A stretch of 47,633 nt of DNA from Bigelowiella natans CCMP2755 (lineage: Eukaryota > Cercozoa > Chlorarachniophyceae). Numbering within the stretch: position 1 is the stretch's first letter; every line of letters starts with the position of its first letter. The stretch is from positions 55,001 through 102,633 of the forward strand of contig ADNK01001387.1 in NCBI GenBank assembly GCA_000320545.1. The letters run 5' to 3'. The position numbers and the translations under genes are program-made. The notes below the pieces were generated by a model. That model was not told the origin of the DNA. It searched no databases and saw nothing but the letters and a program-made list of their open reading frames with translations. Of this stretch, positions 1-12,971 are shown piece after piece.

Positions 1-692
1 TGTCTGCAATTCTAAACTGCTCGGAGCTTTCGTTCTCAGTGAACAACGGCCTAATTGTGGAATCAGTATCGAAGGCCGGGGCGGATAAGGGAATCCAGGT
101 GGGATGGCGATTGCTCGCAGTCAACGGCACTCTCATCCTAAATGCCATGGAGCTGAGGGATATCTTGCAGCGTGTGTTTAAGACATACAAAGAATACGAG
201 GTTGAGTTTGTTGCTAGCGTTGAAGCTGCGAGGGAGATCTTGCGAATGTATGCCCCGGATGAGTGCGAAAATTGGCAAGAAGAAGGAGCGGTGGATATGA
301 AAGACCATAATACCACCTCGTTGAATAGAAACAAAAGAGTAGGGCCGGACGGACACAGTAGTGTGAGCGAGCTAGTGAGTGATACGAGCGACTCTGCAAT
401 GGTCGATTTAGATTACGCGCTTCAGGACAACCTGGACTTCATTCTACCATTTGGATGTAAGCAACCGAAGCAGCAGCAGCATCAACAACAACAGAACTTA
501 CAAGGCTCGATCGGGCGTTTGAGTGCAATTAGTCTTGGGCTCCAGAAGAACACTGCTATAACCCGTGTGTCTCTACGGAAGCATGAAATGGCAAAATTTA
601 TGGGTGTGGAGGAATCCGAGCTATCGGTATCTAGTGTTCGGGAAGAAGGAATATCCTCTTCATCCGATGAGGAGCCTGGATGGGGAAATTAG
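1..692 (+). CDS. PDZ-domain protein, C-terminal part (5' end outside window)
   Basis: The reading frame is open from base 3 to the TAG at 690-692, so only the 3' part of the gene is visible. The first ~55 residues match the second half of a PDZ domain: a carboxylate-loop-like ELSFS, then NGLIVESV, an acidic/alanine turn, and GWRLLAVNG, the usual strand and helix before the ligand groove. The remainder is hydrophilic with a Q/H-rich stretch (CAG/CAA codons near 468-500) and a serine/acid C-terminus ending in GWGN; it has no recognisable catalytic domain. PDZ domains bind C-terminal peptides and act as scaffolds. The GTG at 39 is not the start, because the PDZ fold begins upstream of it. An AG at 38-39 could be a splice acceptor, but coding sense continues upstream, so I favour one uninterrupted exon to the window edge. 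Confidence 0.7.
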   Translation, partial: SAILNCSELSFSVNNGLIVESVSKAGADKGIQVGWRLLAVNGTLILNAMELRDILQRVFKTYKEYEVEFVASVEAAREILRMYAPDECENWQEEGAVDMKDHNTTSLNRNKRVGPDGHSSVSELVSDTSDSAMVDLDYALQDNLDFILPFGCKQPKQQQHQQQQNLQGSIGRLSAISLGLQKNTAITRVSLRKHEMAKFMGVEESELSVSSVREEGISSSSDEEPGWGN

Positions 693-1640
693 GCATGCCT
701 TCAGAATGATGCAATGAAACCTTTTGAACCAATTTTACTTCATGAAACTTTAGCGCATTGATGATCTACGTGCCTCATTTTGGCATTGCACATACATGCT
801 GCATCACCAGCAATAACACAACTCAAGTTCATTCAGTTTGGTTGCGGCAGAGAACTAGTGCAGCGCGGTACGGTTGTTGGAAGGCGTCAAGGCAGTTGCA
901 GTTCGTGGTTTGCATTAGTGACTGGACATTGCATTGGGGAAAATGCTTGCACGCATGTGTATCTAGACATTCGCTAACTTGTGCTAGCATCATTCGATGG
1001 TGGCGCAGCGCAGCCACACACTTCAAAAAATGAAACAGACGCTGCAGCAACCACTTGGGGTCGTTGCATGCGTCCACTCGAGCTTGCGCGCGCACGTGCA
1101 TGAAGGATCGCTTGTTTGCACGTCTTGTCTGTTGCTCGGCTGGCGGGTGCACATGTTCGCAGCGAGCAGTGCGACAACTTTGTGGCGGGACGATCGAACA
1201 ACCATTCAATGAACAATTGCTAGCTTGCACGTAGAAGAGGCTTGTTGTTCATGTGTGCACAAGCCATGCACAATCTTCAAGCATGCATGCTTCTAATCCG
1301 AAGCAAACTCAAAATGAATGAAATGACATGTGCGATCGAGCGTGCACATTGGATGTGGCAAAACTATGTCGACTTTGAGGAGACGTGCACATTCATCATG
1401 GACAATGACGCAATGCATGGTGTGCATCATGCATGCAACATTGCTGTGTCCATCATCAGCAGCACCCAGTGACAACGCTAGAACGATGCATCGTACCGTG
1501 ATGATACGACATTCAAATGACATCGTGTGCCAGTGTGCAATGTGCATAATGTGCGCGGCAAGAACGCAGAGCATGTAATCGCGATCCACATCATTGCTGA
1601 TTGAAAGATTTGTCGGCCGCCATTTTCTTCGCTGAAATCC
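693..1640. other. Convergent intergenic island, TGCA-rich
   Basis: I see no gene here. By hand count this ~950-bp spacer holds about 26 TGCA tetramers (roughly 4 expected by chance), many inside GCATGC, GTGCAC or ATGCAT. It contains none of the trinucleotide or dinucleotide microsatellites that fill the introns. It lies between the 3' ends of two converging genes. The short open frames inside it on both strands look like chance. Confidence 0.7.
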
Positions 1641-1657
1641 TCAGATCGGCAGCTCGG

Positions 1658-4600
1658 TTACTCTTTGAGCACGGGCAAATCATATCCTTTCGCATCAAAC
1701 TGAATTGGTGATCTCCGTTTAGGGTGGCTTGACACCAGATTTTTCAGATTCACGAAGGAACGGCATCTTTCACTTCCTTGAACCTTCGCTCGAGCTCGAC
1801 TTAGGAATGCGCTCGTCATGCCGATTTCCTTGGCTTCCAGCAAGTGCCTTCGTAGTGCATCTCCGTCTTCATTTAAAATGGCTTTGCGTATGTTGACTAT
1901 AATAGCCTGCTCGCGCTCCATCATCGCGATAATCTCTTCTTGTTCATTCTGATATTTTCCCCGGGCGAACGGAGCTGTTTCAATCTTGTTGTTGGTGTCA
2001 TCACCGACGCGGTCTAGTTTACCTTCATGATTAAATCTCCTTTTGTTGTCCCCATACCTTCTCCTCTGCCATGGTCCGTTACTATTTCCCTGTTCCTGCA
2101 TCACTTGTGACGCCAGTTCCACAGAAGCAAGCATGCCAGAGATGTTGTCTAATTTCGCACGAATATCCCCCCATGTAACCTCACAAGCCACAGCGAACTC
2201 CGTCAACTCTTTTGACAATGCCTTGGTGCTGATATGGTCAAACCCCTCTAAAGTTTGACCCTCATGAAACTGTTCGTAGGCTCGGTCGGAAAGCCATCGT
2301 ATTTCTAGGTTAATAATCAAGCCAGCTGCGGCGAACTTGCCCTCTAACTTTATTCGGGACGCCGCCTGATTGAAGCGATGGTTCATCATGGCGATTAGCC
2401 AGTTGAGAAGCATCACAGTAGAGATAACTGTATAAAGTACAAAGAAAAATGTGCCGAGGTAAGGCTCTGAGTCACGGATGGAGTTCCAAAGCTCCAGCTC
2501 ACCCACCAGTACGACATACAATTCTACGAACGCAGAAAATATCGAGTGAAACTCCGTAATAGAGTGCCGGAAGAGACAGTAGAAGACCACGACGAAAGCC
2601 ATATGTATTACTAACCAAACGATACAAAAGATGCCGAAGGCGGAGGTAAGGGACTTCATTGTTGCAATCTGCCCCCCCCAAGTCTCTTGCACCTCTAGGT
2701 AAGAGAACACTCTAGTGCAAGCTAAAATAATAAGAATCGACTGGAACGCTAAACAGACAGGAAACGAAGCCGGATCGTTTGCAAAAACGAGCACAAATTT
2801 TGCGATCGTAAGCGCCAAAGTAACCAGTGCTTCCCCAACGGTCTGATAGTCGGTGTAGATGAATGTTTGCCAGCCTTCAGCCCGCCCTCCGTGGTAGGTC
2901 TGAAATAGCTGTACCGCGCCATAGGCGACAATGATTAATTCACAAATGAAATAAGGAACACTAAGGTACCCAGGCGTATCCTTCAGATACCCGTCCAGAT
3001 TCTGAAACTGGTCAAGATATAAAATCCCAACAACTAGCGACGCCATGTAGAGGGTGTACGTGGCAACTGTAATCTGGAAGATGCTCATTGCGTACTGTTC
3101 CCATTTCATTTGGATAGCGTGGTCAACCAGCGGGTGACTGATCAGGTCCATACACCGGTGCTCCAACATCTTCCGAATTGGCTGCGGCTGTGTCATTTTG
3201 GGAGGGCACACTAACTGGACATCATACTGTACCCACTCAGTTATACCCCATAGCCTCTGTCTATGCACCGCTGTGTCTAGAGCTACCATGGCTGCTGGTT
3301 CGTAGTCCTCAATCAAAGAAATCAACTGTAACCTGCAGCAGCCAATAGAATGATGATGTCAATGATGATGATGATGATGATGATAATGATGATGACGATA
3401 ATAATCAGGTTTTTATTGATTGAAAGGAAATGGAGAAAGTGAGGAATCGTCATATAAATGCAGAAGGTTATCGCTATTAAACAGATGTTCATAAACGAAC
3501 CTTCTGTCAGCAAGACTACACCCGCCTTCGCTGACCAGCATACGAATGACATCCATATACGGGGAATGCTCGACCTGTTAAGAAATAAAGTCGCTGCTTT
3601 CGTCATTCGGTATTATTCCGTTGATTTCATCATCATTTTGTTCGTCCAAATGATTGAAATTATGATATATTCACTCACCACAAATGGACAATATATGCCT
3701 GTTTCATCTTATCAATAACCTGGTCTTTAGGCCCTGTTGCCGATAGTTTTCTCTTCTTTTTCTTGTCGTCGTCGTCATTATTCCTCTCCTTCTGGCTAGG
3801 GTCTATATATGTTTTCTCATAGCTACGGTGGTGCCAGGCAGATGCTGCTTTTTGTATCGGAAACAAACCACCCCGGTCACGCACCATCCTATTTGAATCT
3901 GTAGGACCAAGATCAGATCAGATCACCAGATGCTACTTTTCTCATTAAAATTCTTTCGCAAAATATAATGCTGTGTTGACACTCTTTTCCTCAGCACAAC
4001 GTCGTCCTTGTCATCATCAACGTTGATATCATTACTATCAAAATGGACAAAGACTCCAACATTGAAGCACATCATCAGTACTACAGTAGTAAGCTTCGGC
4101 CTGCTCGCATGCATGCAAGATAAGACAGCGGTGATGGGTGGTCAATATTCAACTAATCGGCTATTACTACTACTACTACTACTACTACCATTTTGGAGGA
4201 GTAGGAAGCGAACGACTTGAACTTGTCCTGCCTGAGAGGCCTCGTGTAACGGTGTACCTGCTTCAGCATCTTCGCCGCCTTTTAGCAGTCAATGGAGTAA
4301 AGAATTAGTGGAAGGTATGAGGTTAGAGGTGATGAAATGATGATAAGGACGACGATGACGAATAGATTCCTGGGCTCGTAATCTTAGATGCTATGAGGAG
4401 GAAGGAGGAAGGAGAAAATATATATGTGACAACAACGCACTACATGTGATATGTTCATCAAGACTATCGAACATACTTACCAGCGTTAACGTCGGCGTGG
4501 TGAGCGATGAGCATTTGCACAATTTCTAAGTGGCCTTCTGAGCAAGCGTAGTGAAGAGGTGTCTCCCCACGATTATTCTCTTTGTTGACAAGCGCCTTAT

Positions 4601-5975
4601 TTTCTAAAAGATACTTGACAACTTTCTTGTGGCCTGCTCCAGAGGCAGAATGCAGGGCAATGGATTCGTTCTCCGCCTCCTGGTTAACATTGGCACTATT
4701 GGTACAAAGCAGCTTAACGATCTCGAGATGACCCTTTGTGGCAGCCACGTGAAGATAACTACGCCCAGCTGTGATGGAAATCCCAGAGATAAGTTGCTCG
4801 CGAAGTGCAAAGAGCGCATCACCCATTATACTTCCCATTTTAACTGACTCCTTCACTGTAAGCTGCTTTCTCACCTTTTCGATCTCCCCTTTCGCGACCA
4901 TATCATAGTGGATGTCAACGGCATTTTTCTGCCCGAAGTTTATAGGCTCTGAGCGTTTTAGCCTGGCCTTGAAATCTTGTGCCACTATCTCCAAGGGGTT
5001 AGGTTGTATCTTGGTTTCTCTTCTTCTGATCTCAGCTGGATTCATCATCCTCCTCCGTGAAGAATCATCATGTGATGATGAAATATTGAAATGCCTTCGA
5101 AGTTCAGGATTACTTCCTTCAGAATTCTCCTCGCGTGGGACGTTCACAGGCACAACAACGGACTTTCGACTAATGAAACCCAGAAATTGTTGAAAGATTG
5201 AACTCCTTCGCCGGTTATGTCCGTCTTGACGCTCCTCCTTTTTTACTGCTAAGGAATGAAGTTTTGGTGATGAAAGTTTTGAGCTGATCCTCTTAACCCG
5301 TTCTCGAAATTTTTTCGGATGATATTTAGTAGCACCCTCCTCTTCAGTGTTGACTCTTCTCATCTTCGAGGTCGCTGTTCGGGTCGTCGTCGTGTTGGAC
5401 GCAGTAGTATTCGAGTAAGGTGACAACGTGTGATTATTATATTTACTTTCCTTGATTATTGAACCAGGACTTGGAGCTCGAGGTATTGTACGTCTATCTA
5501 CGCTACTAGGAATTTTCTTTAAACTTAAAGAAGCATTGGGGGTAAATTTTGTGCGTTGTAGTACCCCATCATTGGAATCAAGGCGAGGGGAAATCCTCGC
5601 AGATCTGTCGTCGTCCTTCGTGTTAGCGATCTTCCATCCATATATCCTATCATTATCATTCTCTTTCGAGGTAACAGGCTGACCGGGGTGCTTCACGAAT
5701 CCCATGTTGTTGTTGTTGTCTTCGGGTAACGACCTCTTACCCCGTTGCTTGTTCTCGTTGTCTCCAGAAAACGACGAATCATCAGGCAATTGAATGATGG
5801 AAGTGCTCTTTACAATATCTTTAAGCTGCTTTCGAGTTTGAGTTCCTCCCCCTCTCTTCCTTCCTGATGCGGCGGATAATCCCGACGATGATGATTCCGA
5901 ACCTGTTGTAACAACTTCACTAGTTCGTTTTGTCGGTCTTCTTGACACAGTAGATCTGGAATTATCTGCCTTCAT
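1658..5975 (-). CDS. Ankyrin-repeat TRP-like cation channel
   Basis: Proposed exons are 5975-4481, 4278-4189, 3898-3720, 3574-3497 and 3325-1658 (1169 residues; the two middle junctions are tentative). The N-terminus (~350 residues) is Ser/Arg/Asn-rich and disordered. About five ankyrin repeats follow (for example GHLEIVKLL and GETPLHYACSEGHLEIVQML), continuing through exons 2-4. The last exon holds six membrane segments at exon residues ~78-104, 121-145, 157-181, 187-210, 230-252 and 291-316. A re-entrant pore with VGELELW lies before S6, and S6 ends LLNWLIAMMNHRF, the typical TRP-family S6 motif. S4 has a single Arg, so it is probably not strongly voltage-gated. The basic cytosolic tail contains coiled-coil-like Glu/Arg stretches. 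It is presumably a plasma-membrane or ciliary channel for Ca2+/Na+; the gating stimulus is unknown. The exon 3 donor read as CAG/gttatt is weak. It diverges from the NYN gene. Confidence 0.82.
3361..3405. repeat. (ATG/ATA)n trinucleotide repeat in channel intron
   Basis: An imperfect run of ATG and ATA triplets lies in the last intron of the channel gene, read as CAT/TAT on the coding strand upstream of the acceptor at 3326-3327. Confidence 0.85.
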
Positions 5976-6466
5976 TCTGTACGTTGGAACAACAGAGAGA
6001 GGCTTATTTTATGTGAACGTGGCGATCATAGTATTTCCTTCTCGTAATATACACTCTGCCTTCCCCAGCAAGTCACATCAGTCATCCACGCTCATAAGGA
6101 CGCCGACGTCTGATCGTTACCATCGTCGAAAATGAATGGATAATTTCAGAAGTTGATGTTGATTGCTTGTCGCAGGATCAAAATATCCTTCATTGAATAT
6201 TGGTTGATGTTATTTATTTGTCGCAGGATCAAATTGCCCCTTATTTATTACCACAATTGGAACTTGAAACGCCGACGAAAGAAGAAGAAGAAGAAGCAGA
6301 AGCAGAAGCAAAAGGAGAAAGAGGAGGGGAGGAGGAAAAGGACAAGAAAAAGAAGAAGCATGGAATCCAAAGTAGACTTAGTTAAAGTTCAAATAGTAGT
6401 TGTTCTAGTATTGCCTAATTATATAACGCAAACGAGCTTTACTCTCTTCTGTGATGTCCATAGCAG
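5976..6466. promoter_or_regulatory. Divergent spacer plus 5' part of NYN gene
   Basis: This region lies between the channel ATG (5973-5975, minus) and the first firmly placed exon of the NYN gene (6467, plus). A purine-rich stretch at 6280-6360 is open in two frames and could be an early NYN exon coding for an acidic or basic Glu/Lys tract. A CGTACAG just upstream of the channel ATG could be the acceptor of a 5'UTR intron. I see no TATA box that stands out. A 30-bp block with CGCAGGATCAAA occurs twice, near 6153-6183 and 6204-6235. Confidence 0.4.
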
Positions 6467-8325
6467 AACGGAGAAAGAAGCGACAGCAGTCGAAGCAATG
6501 CCGTTCTTCATGTTTTATGGGACATTGAAAATTGCTTCTTGCCGCCCAAGGCTCACGGCGGAGAAGCGTCAAGAAAGATTATCGACGCAATGGAGGAACA
6601 ATTTCAGAAGGTGTGCAACGAAATATTATTATTATTCGAGATACTTACCTCCTCCATGTGAGTAGCTGTTGAATTGAGATTGTTGGGCACTCAGGACCAT
6701 AATGGCCAGCTTCCATGGCATACGGTTGTGAAGGCTTTCGTGCAAGTTAGTGTCGCAGCAAGACACGCCTTTCAAGTTCAGGCGGAAAAGTTTCACGAGA
6801 ACGGCGTTAAGACTATCTTGGTCCCGAATCCAAGGGTAATAATTTATCTAAAGAAGAGGTCGTTGTGTTAAGTTGTGATGTGTTGTGTTGTAACATGCTC
6901 CTTTTGCTTGCACAAATAGAGGGGATGCAATACTACAAGCCCATCGTTATTTCTCGCCATCTTGCTGAATCAGTTCATAATTGCCCACAGGGGAAAAAGG
7001 AGCGAGCAGATTTCATGATCAAAGATGAAATTACGGAGATAATGACCTTCTCCCGAAATCCTTATGCCATAGGATTGGTATCGGGGGACGGTGATTTCTC
7101 CTCGCAGCTAAGCATGCTTAGAGCGAAACAAGTAAAGCTGTATACGATCACACCTGAAAATTCGAAAGCAGATTTTTCCCTTAACCAATATAAAGTTGTT
7201 GCTAGATGGCCATCCATCCTGCAACCATCACCTGACGAAGGCCTTATCGACTATATTCTTGATTTCTTGGAGTCTTCCTCATGGTCTGTACCTCTAAAGA
7301 AGTACTTAGATGAAATATGTTTGGTTTTCGATTCTTGTTCCCAAGAGAACAAGTTGTTGTATACCAAGCTTCATGATGATTATCGCGAGATGATGGAATC
7401 TATGCTGGAGTCTGCTCTTGATGAATTGGAAGTTACGCATGAGAACTTCGTGCGCTCCCTCTCTAAACGTGCCAAGTCTTGGACGCAAGAAGAGCGGAAA
7501 AGAAAAGTTCTGGTGGAAAAAATCGACGATATTTTACGACTCGACGACTTCGAATACTTCAGGTCCAAGATAATAGCACGCCAAAAGGAGATACTGGCAA
7601 AGACTGAAAGGCTTAAAAGAAACTTAAAAAGAAAGGGATCATCATCTAATATTACCACTAATAACCGACAGCAGCCAAAATATCAAGGTCAATCGGTAAT
7701 TCACGATCGAAGAGGAGAAGGTAAAAAACAAGGGAGTACATGGCAAAAATCAAGCGAGGATGTCTTCCAAGAGTACATGAAAAGCACTGAAGTTGTGCAT
7801 GGAATTGTTGCTGGTGTTCGCCGTAAAAGAGGCTTTGGTTTCATTGCTATTACTGGTGTATCTACGAATCTATACTTTCATTTTAACCAAGTAGTTAGAA
7901 AAAATGCCTTTGCGAAGAGGTATCCTCAACGAGGAGATGCTGTTACCTTCTTCGTGACCCACGCTCGGAGGAAGAACAAAGGCTCCAAATTCGAAGCAGC
8001 GGGAGTAAGATGGGGAGAGGGAGTCAAACCTAACAGTCCCCAGTCAGAAGATCAACACATTGCCGCAGTGCTGGATGGCAAGTATTTGACAGGAGTCATT
8101 ACGATGTTGGACGCTGACCAAACTTACGGGGCAATTAGCTCTCCCATCTTTTCAAAGATGATCATTTTCTACACTCAGGATTTTTCAAAGGCAGAACACG
8201 ATGCACGCCTGTCACCAATCGCTCCAGGATCATCAGTCATGTTCAAGATCAAGAAAGGAGCCACAGTGGAATCAACAGACGATGAAGTGTTCTTGCGGGC
8301 ATCCAGTGTAAGAGCAACGTTCTGA
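6467..8325 (+). CDS. NYN-domain (LabA/PIN-like) protein with cold-shock-like domains
   Basis: Firm exons are 6467-6610, 6695-6835 and 6991-8325, all in phase 0, giving 539 residues; at least one upstream exon with the start is unresolved. Exon 1 holds VLWDIENCFLPP, the first acidic strand of NYN nucleases. Exon 3 opens with KKERADFMIKDEI and continues to LVSGDGDFS, the second and third acidic clusters, so the metal-binding Asp set looks complete. A charged helical linker follows, then a basic stretch (RLKRNLKRK). Next comes a cold-shock/OB-like domain (VVHGIVAGVRRKRGFGFI, with GFGFI as the RNP1-like core) and a weaker second copy near the C-terminus (TGVITMLDADQTYGAI). By family knowledge NYN proteins cleave or bind RNA and OB domains give RNA affinity. 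I infer a cytoplasmic RNA-processing or decay factor. The ATG at 6865 lies in an intron and is not the start. Confidence 0.8.
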
Positions 8326-8958
8326 AAAGTGACAATTGTTGACTGTCAACGTGTGCGCCGTCAGCCGTGCATCTGGGGCGATCGGATCGGAATGGTCAGC
8401 CGCCGTGAATCGAATGCATGTGTCATGCCTGAGACGGATGCAATGAATTGATCAAATGTTTTCAATGATCATCCTGATGTCTAGATGTGAGACGGATGTA
8501 ATGAAATGTTTAAATTTTTCAATGGTCATCCTAATGTAGCTGTGCAGTGCAGCGGCTACAGCGCTTAAATTGTGTCTGATGTCTAGATGTGTAGCTGTGC
8601 AATGCAGCAGCTGCAGCGCTTGTCTAGCTTGTGCTGTGTTTGTTGGTTTCCACAGTCACGTGTTGCATGTATGCCAGCATGTGAAAGCATTTTCTCTGTT
8701 TCGTGTGCATGTCTAGCGCAGTGCGCAACGGCGCGCTCTTTTCTTTCAGCCTCACTGCAGCCTGGTCATAATCAAGTGCGTACGTGCTGTCCACATGTGC
8801 GGTCCATGATGGCTGTCAACTGGTTGCGCACAGTTTGCGCTGCTGGTGAGCGCTAGCTGTGGCTAGCAGAGCGTAGTCGATGCATCATTGGGTGTTGCTT
8901 GCTAATCTAAATCTGTTTCCACTTGATGCTACATGTTGATTAAGCATGCATGCTCTGT
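8326..8958. other. Convergent intergenic island, TGCA-rich
   Basis: No gene is visible. About 13 TGCA words occur in 630 bp by hand count, including two near-copies of a GCTGTGCA-TGCAGC block around 8540 and 8594. A phrase resembling GAGACGGATG-AATGAA is repeated near 8432 and 8490. It separates the 3' ends of the NYN gene and the acyl-CoA dehydrogenase gene. Confidence 0.65.
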
Positions 8959-9687
8959 TCACATTCTTGAAAATCGCTCAAACTTCTTGACAGCTTCCCT
9001 GGAGCCAAAGTCCATCATGATCTCTTCTGACCCCCCTGGTATTGCGTATGCACGAACATCCCTGTACAAAGCCTCTACTTTAGCACCAACACCCCCGCGC
9101 GTATATGCAGCGCCGCCGAAGATCTGCGCTGCCTCACGTGCGCAGAATTCAAAGGTTTTGGACGCGTGAGTCTTGAGGAGAGCGATAGCACCCCCTAGCT
9201 TCATGTTGGACTCCTTCTTCTTCATCGTCGTTAGCTGATATCTGCAGTATGTATTATGCAGCATTCAATTTAATACCATAGCTTGTACCAGCAGCAGTAC
9301 GTAATAATAGCTGTCAAGTAGGAAAGATGGTGATTAGACTAGTACTCACGTAATGCTTTCAAGCCAACACTGAGCAGACTCAATCTTACGAATCATTTCT
9401 GCAAGCTTCATTCGAATACTCTGATGCTTAATCAAAGGTTTCCCTATGTAGTAAACACAATCGAAGAACAGTTATTAGAAGTGTAGAATTGGAACGAGGA
9501 TATACTATTTAACAATTCAATGAAAATAAGAAACAAAACCAATGCACATATCTATTACGTGATAGATACGAAATTTTGACACTTTTTGCGTATCTATATT
9601 ACTAGAGTAAATTTTTTTTCACTATCCGGCAAGCAAAGCTTTATCATCAGCACTCCTTTATTTTACTAGTACAGTTATGAATTGTTT

Positions 9688-9721
<34 letters not shown>

Positions 9722-9728
9722 ACTACTA

Positions 9729-9762
<34 letters not shown>

Positions 9763-10986
9763 GCTGCTGCAACTTGTACTAGTAGTACCGAAAGTCTTGC
9801 GTTTAGATGCGTACTTGAATGCTTCCTCATAGCAAACACGTGCAAATCGTAGCGTTTGTACGATAAGTCCCCACCTCTCATGATTGAAATTATACATGAC
9901 GTAGTTCCAGCCCTTGTTTTCCTAAAAATGGTAACATCAATGGAATGAGAATAATGGGAACATTACAAATAGCAAGATCAATGCAATGAGAATAACAAGA
10001 AAAGTAAATGAAAGAACAGTAAGTGATAACCAGGACAAAACAAGTAATTGATGTGTTGCGTTTATGTTACGCTGCTTTTGATGTTGATGCTGCTGACAGC
10101 ATTAAAAACAGTACAAGTACATCTGATATTCTTGCTGCTGCTCCTTTTATTACTACCTTGCCAATGAGGTTCTCAACCGGAACCTTGACGTCCTAGAGAA
10201 TAATAATAATATTAATAATGAGGAGAAGAAATGGTAGTAATGATGATATATCACTAGGAAGCAGAAGGAAGACTACCCACAAATACACTACACGTACCAC
10301 TTTGCAATGACTCATACCTGCTGGTGCTACTAGTACTAGTACTACTACTACTACCTCAAAATTGATGTATGTCGTACCAGAAGCCCACACACCCATGCAC
10401 TTCATGTGCCTGGTTGAAACTCCTTCCATATCTCTCTCGATCAACAACAAAGAAATCCCTTTGCCACCAGGCCCACCTGTGCGTACCTACGATGAAAGTT
10501 ATGATGACAAAAGAACCAGTAGGAAGACACTAATTAAAGAGTTGATAATTCCTCTTGACTCCTCCTCCCCTCCTTTGTACTGATATGCTGATGTTTTCCT
10601 CCTACTGCACCCAATTATTACTATTTACTATACTACTACTACTAGCAGTAGTAGCAGTTAGTAATAGTACTACCGCGACAGTGTAGTAGTCAGCCCAGAT
10701 GCCATTCGTGATCCACTTCTTCGAGCCATTGACAATATAGTACTTGCCGCATTTAGACTTTTTGGCTGTAGTTTGCAGCCCTGCTACATCGCTACCAGCC
10801 CATGGTTCCGTTATGCATAAGCATATGATCTATAGAATGATGATGATGATAATAATGATGATGACGATGATACTACTACTTTAGTTGAGAGATTGTTTGT
10901 ACATTGTTAACTTGTTATTTGTGTTCTCATATTCTTGGTAGATTTACTATGTTTATTAGAACTTTACTACTACTACAACAACAGCA

Positions 10987-11021
<35 letters not shown>

Positions 11022-11855
11022 GACTTACTAGCTATGGATATAAAGACAACATCTTTCACACTTTTTTTTTTTCCCCTCCTTTTTCTTCTTCCGTTATCAA
11101 TCTTTTCAACCGTTTACACCAGCATTATGTGTAATTTTTGGATGTATTGCGTTTGCTTGTTCTTTGTAAAGCAGCTTCTTCTTCCTTCACATACATGGTC
11201 ATCATAACATTTATCATAACTGCTAATACCTTTTTGCCGTTTAAGCAACCAGGGACAACGCGCCTTTTAAGTTCCTCTGAGCCGAAGTGAATCACCGGTG
11301 GCAGTCCGATGGTAATACCCCCCAAAAAGCCCCAAGTTACACCACCTGAACCTAAAAGAAGAGGGATAGAGGATGAGGGCGATGGTGATGATGATACAAT
11401 GGATAGTTATCATATGTTTGATGTGTTGGTTCTTATTTTGTATGGTTTATTCATCCACCCAGTTATTACTCCTCGAAGAATAAACTATTATTATTATTAT
11501 TACTATTATTATTACCGCAGCGGGACATCTCATCGATGAAAATAAGCTCGTGAAAAGCGTCGAATCCAGGAGGACCCTGAGAATAGTAGTAGTAGTAGGA
11601 GGAGGAGGAGGAGGAGGAGGAGGAGGAGGAAGAAGAAGAGAACAGAGATTGGAGTAGAAAGAGAACGATAACGAGTCATTCGGAGAATTAGTAACAGTAT
11701 GAACGAACAGTAATAATAGTAATGACACTAATATTTCAATAGATATGATCCTTCTGTCCTCCTCTTCCTCTATTTTAGTCATCAAAGTTCCCTCTCAATT
11801 TAATGAGCGATCGCTACCACTTTATCACTACTGGCACCACCAGTACTGTCACAAT

Positions 11856-11887
<32 letters not shown>

Positions 11888-12043
11888 GTCTATTTATTAT
11901 ACTTGAACATCGACGAATTGTTTAGGCCAAGGAGCGCCAACGCATGCTGGCATGATGCTGTCTTTGTACATTTTGGTGAGAACCTATATGCAATATGTAG
12001 CATAAACGATGTTATGATAAGGATGATGACAATGATGATGACA

Positions 12044-12076
<33 letters not shown>

Positions 12077-12226
12077 GGGAAGCAAGTACGTACGCAGTAG
12101 TAGTGGTAGTACTACCTCACGATAACCATTTTCCCCAGGACCGTAGTTTTCGTTCCATTTCTGCACGTTTGGGGTTACATGCTCGTCCATCCTATTTTGT
12201 TTGTTATTACTTTTTATATTACACTA

Positions 12227-12260
<34 letters not shown>

Positions 12261-12561
12261 CATTGTTTACTACTACCACTACTACTACTACTCAGGTAGC
12301 AGTAGCATATATAAAATGTGATGATAAACAGCAGCAGTAGAACAGCTGGGTGGTAACAATATTAATAGCTAAATAATCCAGAGGAAGAAGAAATGTAGTA
12401 TAATCGATGAAAAGAGTACAACAGTCACTATCAACTCCCTGCGTCTTTTCCCCATAGTAGTAGCAGTAGTAGTACAACAATAACAACAACAACAACAACA
12501 CATTGGCTTTTATCGATCCAACACAATTATTACTATTATTTATGTGTACAAAATGCTGCTT

Positions 12562-12592
<31 letters not shown>

Positions 12593-12940
12593 ATCACTAT
12601 TATATGGTAAGTAATCACAACAACTACCAAGCCCTGCACTTCTTCCGCCACAGCACATGCGTCTCTTTATAGTAAGGACTGTTCAGCGTTTGGTACCAAG
12701 CTGGATCACCATAAGGCACTAACTGGCCAAAGGGATTTGTCCGTACAAGGACTGACATATCTGGCTTAGGTGCTGGGCCAAACATCGAGTTGAGAGTCAT
12801 CGATATAGCCTTATCACGCTTATTCTCATACCTGATAAATGCATAATTATGATTATGATAATTTTGAGAATAAGGAGGAGGAGGAGGAGGAGGAGGAGGA
12901 GGAGGAGGAGGAAGGAGTTGAACAGCATTTTAGACTTATC

Positions 12941-12971
<31 letters not shown>

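Noticed and set aside
693-1640. TGCA-rich spacers as copies of one transposable element
   Set aside because: The spacers share word composition but no long alignable sequence, terminal repeats or coding remnants.
3322-3606. Hydrophobic frame (IWMSFVCWSAKAG...) that could be a membrane segment
   Set aside because: Another frame of the same stretch reads HSPYMDVIRMLVSEGG, a clear ankyrin helix, and all six channel helices are already in the next exon.
11447-11785. 112-codon frame on the minus strand rich in Ser, Pro and Ile
   Set aside because: It reads through microsatellites and overlaps a real dehydrogenase exon in another frame.
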